Of a stretch of 6,318 nt of DNA, positions 1 through 5,439 are shown piece by piece. The stretch's first letter is position 1; each line of letters opens with the position of its first letter. The position numbers and the translations under genes are program-made. The notes under the pieces were generated by a model. That model saw only the letters and a list, made by a program, of their open reading frames with translations. It was not told where the DNA came from and did no database searches. Source of the DNA: JBAYJY01 sp041664945 (GTDB lineage: Bacteria > UBP15 > UBA6099). Location of the stretch: contig JBAYJY010000231.1 of NCBI GenBank assembly GCA_041664945.1, forward strand, positions 1 to 6,318, given 5' to 3'.

Positions 1-19
1 ATAGCCCGCTTGACAAAGT

Positions 20-90
20 AGTGGGAAATAGTGTAAAAAAGAGGAAAATAAAGTAACAAGTTTCGGTAATAGTGGTTTTTTGTGGCAATT
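20..90 (+). promoter_or_regulatory. Probable MraZ operator: 10-bp direct repeats
   Basis: Four consecutive 10-bp units start at 20, 30, 40 and 50: AGTGGGAAAT, AGTGTAAAAA, AGAGGAAAAT and AAAGTAACAA. Two further units in a slightly shifted phase start at 71 (AGTGGTTTTT) and 81 (TGTGGCAATT). Known MraZ sites are short G-rich repeats (TGGGN in E. coli, AAAGTG-type in Mollicutes) recurring about every 10 bp directly in front of mraZ, which suits a ring-shaped oligomer contacting one face of the helix. The position before mraZ, the 10-bp period and the TGGGA core at 22-26 all fit. The second to fourth units are degenerate, so the exact number of bound repeats is uncertain. Confidence 0.6.
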
Positions 91-94
91 TGAC

Positions 95-103
95 TGGTAA
101 AAT
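95..103 (+). promoter_or_regulatory. Candidate promoter with extended -10 element
   Basis: TGGTAAAAT reads as an extended -10: TG, one base, then TAAAAT at 98-103, which matches TATAAT at five of six positions. There is only T-rich sequence and no good -35 at the usual distance, as is common for extended -10 promoters. Transcription would start near 110 and give an mRNA leader of about 80 nt. The repeat units at 71-90 would overlap the -35 region, a natural place for repression by MraZ. A second candidate starts with a perfect TTGACA at 10-15 and a weaker TGTAAA at 32-37 (16-bp spacer), inside the repeat array. The sequence alone does not decide between them. Confidence 0.5.
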
Positions 104-135
104 AGGTTTATAAGTCAGGGATGTTGTAGGTGGAT

Positions 136-175
136 AGCGGGATATTGTCTGAAAACCCGCTCCGGCGAAGCCGGA
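136..175 (+). promoter_or_regulatory. Two adjacent hairpins in the mraZ leader
   Basis: AGCGGG (136-141) pairs perfectly with CCCGCT (156-161) around a 14-nt loop. Directly after it, TCCGGC (161-166) pairs perfectly with GCCGGA (170-175) around a GAA triloop; the two stems share base 161. They end 13 nt before the mraZ ATG. Neither is followed by a U-tract, so they do not look like intrinsic terminators. A role in translation or mRNA stability is an inference. Confidence 0.4.
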
Positions 176-188
176 CAAGAGTGGCGAA

Positions 189-764
189 ATGGTAAATTTC
201 GTAGAAGAAGATCAATTCGGAGGGGTGTCGACATTCAAGGTCGATCCCAAAGGCAGGATGAGTTTGCCTGTCGAGTTCCGTAACGTTTTGCACGTAAGGC
301 ACGATAAATTCGGAAAAAACGAAGTTGAAGAGAGCGTAACCGGCCGCGGCGGCGAAAAAAAGAAGAAGGCCGAAAAAGACGAGACGGAAGAAAAGCCGCA
401 GTGCATAGTCATGACGCGCGGGGTGCGGACCTGCCACATCGAATGTTATCCGCTTGATGTCTGGAACAAAACCAAGGAATGGCTTAAAAACCTCGAAGAC
501 AACGACGAAACGAACGATCTCAGAATATACATACTTGGTCACAGGGAAGTTTGCGAAGTCGACAAGCTCGGCAGGGTGTTGATCAGCCAGGAGCTTCGTG
601 ATTTCGCTGGAATCGGGACGGGCGAAGTGATGGTGATGGGAGTAGGGGAGACATTCAGAATCTGGTCGAAGGACACATACGACAGGCACATAAACGTAAA
701 GAACATGGAAATCCGAATGGGCGAACTTAAGAGCAAGTACGCGAAGAAGAGAGAAGAGTCCTGA
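189..764 (+). CDS. mraZ: MraZ transcriptional regulator with a charged insert
   Basis: MraZ is a DNA-binding protein of the SpoVT/AbrB fold. It binds repeats in front of its own operon and in E. coli represses it. Two half-domains are visible, each with the family DxxGR signature: VDPKGRMSLP at residues 18-27 and VDKLGRVLIS at 124-133. MTRG at 75-78 and the YPLDVW segment ending at W92 are also typical. The protein has 191 residues against the usual 140-150. Most of the excess is a hydrophilic Lys/Glu-rich stretch (about residues 35-71) between strands of the first half, plus about eight extra N-terminal residues. ATG 189 lacks a clear Shine-Dalgarno sequence. The in-frame GTG at 225 would remove the extra N-terminus, but the GGAGG before it is only 1 nt away, too close to act as its SD. 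It is the first gene of the cluster, 15 nt before rsmH. Confidence 0.95.
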   Translation: MVNFVEEDQFGGVSTFKVDPKGRMSLPVEFRNVLHVRHDKFGKNEVEESVTGRGGEKKKKAEKDETEEKPQCIVMTRGVRTCHIECYPLDVWNKTKEWLKNLEDNDETNDLRIYILGHREVCEVDKLGRVLISQELRDFAGIGTGEVMVMGVGETFRIWSKDTYDRHINVKNMEIRMGELKSKYAKKREES

Positions 765-767
765 TTC

Positions 768-782
768 GGAGATGACAATGTG
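768..782 (+). promoter_or_regulatory. RBS and GTG start codon of rsmH
   Basis: GGAG at 768-771 lies 8 nt before GTG at 780-782. The overlapping ATG at 778-780 is in another frame. The in-frame codons upstream run straight into the TGA at 762-764, which is the mraZ stop read in the same frame. GTG is therefore the only sensible start, and it places the conserved HIPVML segment at the usual distance from the N-terminus. Confidence 0.8.
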
Positions 783-1709
783 GAGGAGAAATCAGAACAC
801 ATACCGGTGATGCTGAGAGAGTCGTTAGAGGCTCTGCAGATAAGACCTGAAGGAATATACGCGGATTTAACCGCGGGAGAAAGGGGGGGCCACACAACAA
901 AAATTTTAGAGCAGCTCACGACGGGAACGATAGTGTCATTCGACAGGGACCCGATAGCGGCGGAGAAGCTGGGCCGGCTAATCGGAAACGACAGCCGGGT
1001 CAGAATCATCAACGAGAATTTCTCAACGATCGCCGAGGTGTGGGAGCGGGAAGGATTGTCGCCCGCTGATGGAATTCTGATCGACTTAGGATTCTCATCG
1101 CACCAGATAGGCGCAGCCGACAGAGGATTCAGCTTTCAGAAGGATGGGCCCCTGACGATGAAGTACAACCCGAGCGAGCCGGGACCGACAGCCGCGGAAT
1201 ACGTGAACGGCGCCTCGGAGGAAGAACTGAGAAATCTGTTTTTCAAATTCGGGGAGCGGCACGGGCGGCGGATAGCGCGAAGGATAGTCGAGCGGCGTGA
1301 AGCAGAGCCGATAGAGACTACCAGGCAGCTCTCGGATATAGTCGCCAAGGCGGCGCCGTCGAAGCCCGGAAGAAACCCCGCGACGCTGGTTTTTCTGGCG
1401 TTGAGATCGGCAGTGAATCGCGAGATAGAAGCGATAGAGGAAGCGGTGACCGCTTCTCTCGGACTGCTGAGAAAGGGAGGGCGACTCGTCGTGATAACGT
1501 ACCAGAGCGAGGAAGACAGGACGGTAAAGGAACTGCTGCGGAGAGCATCGAAAGGCTGCAGATGTGAATTGCCGCCGGATGAATGTTCCTGCTCGAACCC
1601 GCCGGCCGCGCGACTTGTAACCAGAAAGGTGATTATGCCTTCTCTGGAAGAGGTCGAAAGCAATGCAAGATCGCGAAGCGCAAAGATGCGCGTGGCTGAG
1701 GCGATTTAG
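780..1709 (+). CDS. rsmH: 16S rRNA (cytosine(1402)-N4)-methyltransferase RsmH
   Basis: RsmH (MraW) uses S-adenosylmethionine to methylate N4 of C1402 in the 16S rRNA of the small ribosomal subunit. At 309 residues it has the family length. Recognisable segments are HIPVMLRESLEAL near the N-terminus, DGILIDLGFSS, DRGFSF, the IARRIVERR / PIETTRQL region, NPATLVFLALRSAVNREIEA, and the C-terminal LVTRKVI and RSRSAKMRVAE. The cysteines C260, C262, C269 and C271 match a Cys-containing loop seen in many bacterial homologues. Three hallmark motifs depart from consensus: the SAM glycine loop reads TAGERGGHT (31-39), one residue longer than TxGxGGHS; GPLDMRM reads GPLTMKY (123-129); and FHSLEDR reads YQSEEDR (241-247). 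The family assignment is secure; full activity is inferred. It ends 9 nt before ftsL, and its TAG stop overlaps the ftsL Shine-Dalgarno sequence. Confidence 0.95.
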   Translation: MEEKSEHIPVMLRESLEALQIRPEGIYADLTAGERGGHTTKILEQLTTGTIVSFDRDPIAAEKLGRLIGNDSRVRIINENFSTIAEVWEREGLSPADGILIDLGFSSHQIGAADRGFSFQKDGPLTMKYNPSEPGPTAAEYVNGASEEELRNLFFKFGERHGRRIARRIVERREAEPIETTRQLSDIVAKAAPSKPGRNPATLVFLALRSAVNREIEAIEEAVTASLGLLRKGGRLVVITYQSEEDRTVKELLRRASKGCRCELPPDECSCSNPPAARLVTRKVIMPSLEEVESNARSRSAKMRVAEAI

Positions 1710-1718
1710 GAGCCGTAT

Positions 1719-2129
1719 ATGAATCAGACCAGAAAAACATACGGAAGATTATCGATAGCGCAGGGGGCCGATCAAAGCAACGCCCGTAGGAAACAGGGCG
1801 TAAGGATGGCTGGGATTCTGCTGGTTTTCGCCTATTGTGTCACACTAATAGGAATATACACCGTGTATCTGAAGTTCAGCATAGACTGCAAATACATGAA
1901 AATAGACGAAATAAAACAACAGAATTACCGATTAGACATCCAGATTAAAAAACTCGAAGCCGAAGTCGCGACACTAAAAAATTATCAGCGAGTAGAGCGC
2001 GTATTGACACAAGCGGGTTACACAACCGCCACTCCCCAGAAACCTCTCTACGTGAGTCTCGACGAAGGGCTATCCAAGGTGGAAAAGGCTGAGCTAATGG
2101 CGCCTCGGCCTGACAGTATTATACAGTAA
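1719..2129 (+). CDS. ftsL: Cell division protein FtsL
   Basis: FtsL is a small bitopic membrane protein that forms a coiled-coil subcomplex with FtsB/DivIC and FtsQ/DivIB and helps activate septal peptidoglycan synthesis by FtsW-FtsI. This 136-residue protein has the expected plan: a basic cytoplasmic N-terminus (R23, R24, K25, R29), one transmembrane helix (about 31-51), then a predicted extracytoplasmic coiled coil (about 58-88) with hydrophobic residues I62, I65, L72, I76, L79, V83 and L86. It ends in the family-like pattern LKNYQRVERVLTQAGY, followed by a polar tail. FtsL sequences are poorly conserved, so the call rests on this architecture and on the position between rsmH and ftsI. AGGAG at 1708-1712 lies 6 nt before the ATG, supporting the start. 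Translational coupling to rsmH is likely. Confidence 0.88.
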   Translation: MNQTRKTYGRLSIAQGADQSNARRKQGVRMAGILLVFAYCVTLIGIYTVYLKFSIDCKYMKIDEIKQQNYRLDIQIKKLEAEVATLKNYQRVERVLTQAGYTTATPQKPLYVSLDEGLSKVEKAELMAPRPDSIIQ

Positions 2130-2141
2130 GTGATCCGGGGC

Positions 2142-2166
2142 GCCGACACGTTCGAGGTGTGTTGGC
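2142..2166 (+). promoter_or_regulatory. Hairpin presenting the ftsI Shine-Dalgarno sequence
   Basis: GCCGACAC (2142-2149) can pair with GTGTTGGC (2159-2166) in an 8-bp stem with one G-U pair. The 9-nt loop (2150-2158) contains the likely Shine-Dalgarno core GAGG (2154-2157). The stem abuts the ATG at 2167. If formed, it would either limit initiation or shorten the effective SD-to-start distance. The pairing is read directly; its regulatory effect is inference. Confidence 0.4.
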
Positions 2167-3903
2167 ATGAACCGGTCCCTGCAAATTAAGAACCGTATAA
2201 AAACTTTATTGATCGTCCTTGCGGCGATGCACGCCTGTATTGTTCTGCGCGCGATCTATGTGGAACAGGTTCACGGCGTCATGCTTCGCGAGCGGCAGCT
2301 TACCCAAAGCAAAAGAATAATTCCGCTTCAGGCCCGCCGGGGTTACATCTATGACCGGAACGGCAAACGTCTTGCCATGGATGTGCCGTACATGTCTGTT
2401 TTCGCGGTGCCGTCTATAATTAAAAACAATCACAAATATGCAGTCGCGTTAAGCGGCACGCTCCATATGAAGGTTGAGGAAATTGAAAACATTCTCAACG
2501 GGGCGAGAAAAAGGCAGCCTTATGTCTGGATCAAACGATTTGCTCCGGAGGAAGCGGCGCAAAAAGTTAATGAACTAAGATTGAACGGCATCGTTGCGAT
2601 ACGCGAGCAGAAGAGGGTTTACCCGAACGAGACAACCGCGGCGCCGGTGATCGGCTTTGTGGGCGAGAGCGGCGGCATCGAGGGCATAGAAATGACGCTC
2701 GATGCTCTTCTTAGAGGGCGAAACGGTTATGTGCTTCTCGAAAAAGATCACCTCGGCAGAAATATTCCGCAATCTATTCGTGAGACAAAACCGGTATATC
2801 ACGGAAATAATGTTTACCTGACGCTCGACCTCACGATACAACACTATGCTGAAGAAGAACTTGAAAACACTGTAAAGAAATTCAATGCGCGAGGCGGTGG
2901 AGCGCTTGTTTTAGAACCGAAAACGGGCAAAATTCTCGCCATGGCCTCCTATCCTTCGTACGATCCGAACCATTATAAAGAATATCTCAAATCGGATCCG
3001 ACATCGTTTCGGAACCGGGTTGTGTGGTTCAGGTTCGAGCCGGGAAGCATTATGAAACCGCTTGTCGTTTCGACTGCGCTCGATAAAGGATTGATTGAAC
3101 CGTTCAAGGAGACGATATACTGCGAGCCTGTATTTTTTGTTTCAGGCAAGCCTATCAAGGACGATCACGGAATCGGAATCCCGGGTTTCAAAAATCCTGT
3201 ATATGTTATCGCTCATTCCTCGAATACAGGCGCCGCTAAAATTGCGCTTATGCTTGGCGGCAAGGGAATAAAGTCGATGGTTGAGAATTTTAATTTTAAT
3301 AAGGGCTTTCCGCTTCCCTTAAACGGCCAGCAGCCCAGCATGCTTCCGGATTTTAACAATATCCGGGATCTGACAATTGCAAACAACGGGTTCGGCTACG
3401 GAATATCCGTCAGCATGCTGCACATGGCGATGGCGACTGCGGCGATTGCGAACGGCGGCCTGATCATGAAGCCTATGATTGTGGACAAAGTGGTGAAGTC
3501 GGATGGTTCGCCGTTTCATGTTGCGGAACCGAGAGCGCTTAACAGGGCGATAACGGAAGAATCGGCGAAGCTTCTGCGGTATATGATGAGCATGGTTGTG
3601 GAGGAAGGAACAGGGAAAAGCGCGCAGATCCCGGGATACACGGTCGCCGGGAAAACGGGAACGGCGAAGATCGTCCGCGACGGCCGCTATCAGAACGGCG
3701 AGTATTTCGCGTCGTTTGTAGGGTATGCGCCTGTTGAAAATCCGAGGCTGCTCGTAATGGTGACGATAGAGCGCCCGACGCCTGTATACTATGCGGCCGC
3801 GGTCGCCGCGCCGGCGTTCAAGGAGATCATGATGAAGTCGCTGTGGAGGCTAAATGTGCCGCCGTCGACGACGACGGATAAGCCGAAACCCGTAGCTTTC
3901 TAA
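2167..3903 (+). CDS. ftsI: Septal peptidoglycan transpeptidase FtsI (class B PBP, PBP3-like)
   Basis: FtsI crosslinks septal peptidoglycan in the periplasm as partner of the FtsW glycosyltransferase and is a beta-lactam target. The order is: a short basic cytoplasmic tail, one transmembrane helix (about 11-31), a PBP dimerisation/pedestal domain starting with the hallmark RGYIYDRNG (58-66), and a transpeptidase domain with all three active-site motifs. These are SxxK as S294-I-M-K297 within EPGSIMKPL, SxN as S351-S-N353, and KTG as K496-T-G498. S294 is the predicted acylated nucleophile. At 578 residues it is close to E. coli FtsI (588). The protein ends soon after the catalytic domain with a Pro/Lys tail and has no PASTA domain, unlike many Gram-positive paralogues. 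GAGGTG at 2154-2159 supports the ATG. The stop is 12 nt before murE. Position directly after ftsL favours FtsI over elongasome PBP2. Confidence 0.97.
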   Translation: MNRSLQIKNRIKTLLIVLAAMHACIVLRAIYVEQVHGVMLRERQLTQSKRIIPLQARRGYIYDRNGKRLAMDVPYMSVFAVPSIIKNNHKYAVALSGTLHMKVEEIENILNGARKRQPYVWIKRFAPEEAAQKVNELRLNGIVAIREQKRVYPNETTAAPVIGFVGESGGIEGIEMTLDALLRGRNGYVLLEKDHLGRNIPQSIRETKPVYHGNNVYLTLDLTIQHYAEEELENTVKKFNARGGGALVLEPKTGKILAMASYPSYDPNHYKEYLKSDPTSFRNRVVWFRFEPGSIMKPLVVSTALDKGLIEPFKETIYCEPVFFVSGKPIKDDHGIGIPGFKNPVYVIAHSSNTGAAKIALMLGGKGIKSMVENFNFNKGFPLPLNGQQPSMLPDFNNIRDLTIANNGFGYGISVSMLHMAMATAAIANGGLIMKPMIVDKVVKSDGSPFHVAEPRALNRAITEESAKLLRYMMSMVVEEGTGKSAQIPGYTVAGKTGTAKIVRDGRYQNGEYFASFVGYAPVENPRLLVMVTIERPTPVYYAAAVAAPAFKEIMMKSLWRLNVPPSTTTDKPKPVAF

Positions 3904-3915
3904 AATGGAGACGAT

Positions 3916-5439
3916 ATGATGGAATCGAAATCACTCAAACAATTGCTGGCCGGCGTGGAGCACAGAATCGAAAGCGGCTCCGACGCTGTTGAAATCGCGG
4001 CGCTTGCGTATGATTCGCGCGAGTGTTCGCCGGGCACTTTATTTTTCTGCATACCCGGATACAAAGTCGACGGGCACGAGTTCGTGCCGGAAGCGTTGGC
4101 GCGAGGCGCGTCGGCGCTGATTGTCGAGAGATCCGTTGACGCGCCGGAAGGCGTGACCGTTGTGCGCGTGACTGATTCGCGCGAGGCGATGGGCCTTATC
4201 TCGGCGAATTACTTCGGGTGGCCCTCGCGCGCTTTGAATTTAGTCGGCGTCACCGGAACTAACGGAAAAACGTCGGTCGCGTTTTTGATCGACGCCCTTC
4301 ACAGGGAACAGGGCAAGTGTTCGGGGCTGCTCGGCACCGTCGAAAACCGGATCGGCGACGAGATGGCGGCGGTTAAAAGAACGACGCCCGAAGCCTTCGA
4401 TCTTCAGGCGCTTATCGCGCGCATGGTGGAAAAGAAGTGTTCAGCGGCGATAATGGAAGTGTCATCGCACGCTGTTTTTCTCAAACGCATCGCCGGCTGC
4501 GCTTTCAACGCCGCAATATTTACGAATCTCACTCAGGACCATCTGGATTTTCATAAAGACATGGACGAGTATTTCGCCGCAAAGAAAGAGCTTTTCACGG
4601 ATTATCTGTCGGACGAAGGCGTTTCGTTGCTGAATAGCGATGACCCGGCGGCTAAGATAATCGCTAACGGAGCTAAAGGCAAAACGATTCGATACGCAGT
4701 GATTGACCCGGCGGCGGAAGTCAGGGCTGAAAAGGTCAAGTGTACGCTCGACGGGATAAGCTACACGGTTGTTTCGACGCTTGCCGAGCCGTTCGATATC
4801 GAATCCCCGCTGATGGGAATGTTCAATGTCTACAACACGCTCGCGATGGTGGCGTACGGGCTTTCGCAGGGCGCGAGCGCTGAGATTATAGCCCGAACTC
4901 TGAAGTCGATGAACGGAGTTCCGGGCCGTTTCGAACGGATTAATGAGGGGCAGCCTTATCGAGTGTTTGTCGATTATGCTCACACTCCGGACGGGCTTCT
5001 CAACATTTTGCGTGCGGCGCGCGAGATATGCCGCGGGCGTCTCGTTGTTGTGTTCGGCGCGGGCGGCGACCGGGATCGCTCAAAACGGCCGCTCATGGGC
5101 GCCGCCGCCGCTCAAAACGCCGATTTTGTCATTGTGACTTCTGACAATCCGCGGACTGAGGACGCCTCAAGAATTGTCGACCAGATCACTCTTGGAATCG
5201 AACAGGCGCTGTTGAAAAACAGCGTTCCGCCAAGCTTCAAATACATCGTCGAGCCGGACCGCTTCGCGGCTATCCGATACGCTATCGAGAACGCGCAGGA
5301 CGACGACGTGATAATAATCGCCGGCAAAGGGCATGAGAATTACCAGATCTTCAAGGACCGGACGATATTCTTTGACGACCGCGAAGTCGCGCGCAATCTG
5401 ATCAAGGAGCGAACGGCGCATGGACGCCATGGAAGTTAA
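3916..5439 (+). CDS. murE: UDP-MurNAc-L-Ala-D-Glu:meso-diaminopimelate ligase MurE
   Basis: MurE is the cytoplasmic ATP-dependent ligase that adds the third amino acid to UDP-MurNAc-L-Ala-D-Glu. The N-terminal UDP-binding domain has D33-S34-R35 and the PGTLF / DGHEF pattern. The central ATPase domain has the P-loop GTNGKT (114-119, K118), FTNLTQDHLDFH, and K223 in YFAAKKELF, which lines up with the carbamylated Lys224 of E. coli MurE. The C-terminal domain has DNPR (410-413), the signature for meso-DAP rather than L-Lys, and KGHENYQIF (471-479). The length of 507 residues is normal (E. coli 495). Two ATGs stand in tandem (3916, 3919); GGAG at 3907-3910 lies 5 and 8 nt before them, so the second may be the real start, a one-residue difference. 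The 3' end overlaps murF by 20 nt. Confidence 0.97.
   Translation: MMESKSLKQLLAGVEHRIESGSDAVEIAALAYDSRECSPGTLFFCIPGYKVDGHEFVPEALARGASALIVERSVDAPEGVTVVRVTDSREAMGLISANYFGWPSRALNLVGVTGTNGKTSVAFLIDALHREQGKCSGLLGTVENRIGDEMAAVKRTTPEAFDLQALIARMVEKKCSAAIMEVSSHAVFLKRIAGCAFNAAIFTNLTQDHLDFHKDMDEYFAAKKELFTDYLSDEGVSLLNSDDPAAKIIANGAKGKTIRYAVIDPAAEVRAEKVKCTLDGISYTVVSTLAEPFDIESPLMGMFNVYNTLAMVAYGLSQGASAEIIARTLKSMNGVPGRFERINEGQPYRVFVDYAHTPDGLLNILRAAREICRGRLVVVFGAGGDRDRSKRPLMGAAAAQNADFVIVTSDNPRTEDASRIVDQITLGIEQALLKNSVPPSFKYIVEPDRFAAIRYAIENAQDDDVIIIAGKGHENYQIFKDRTIFFDDREVARNLIKERTAHGRHGS
5404..5422 (+). promoter_or_regulatory. murF RBS and start inside the murE 3' end
   Basis: AAGGAG at 5404-5409 lies 10 nt before ATG 5420-5422. 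A second in-frame ATG at 5429 is 19 nt from it, too far to use this site. The RBS and start lie within murE coding sequence, and murE stops at 5439, so ribosomes finishing murE can re-initiate on murF. Confidence 0.65.

Noticed and set aside
20..90. Short regular repeats as a possible CRISPR array
   Set aside because: The unit is only 10 bp with no repeat-spacer structure; position before mraZ explains it better.
161..175. GC-rich hairpin as an intrinsic terminator of an upstream gene
   Set aside because: The stem is only 6 bp, no U-tract follows, and mraZ starts 13 nt later.
108..689. Long open frame on the minus strand (193 codons) opposite mraZ
   Set aside because: It is antisense to a clearly homologous mraZ, its product resembles no family I recognise, and its openness follows from the codon composition of mraZ.
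1557..1592. CxC-x6-CxC cluster in RsmH as a novel zinc site
   Set aside because: A Cys-containing loop at this place is familiar in many RsmH homologues, so it is not new in itself.
539..1663. Further minus-strand open frames opposite mraZ and rsmH
   Set aside because: They are low-complexity, Ser-rich shadows of well-supported + strand genes, with no recognisable motifs.
4943..5137. Small + strand frames inside murE (4943-5137) and murF (5527-5811)
   Set aside because: They are fully contained in another frame of genes with strong motifs, and the products are Arg-rich shadow translations.
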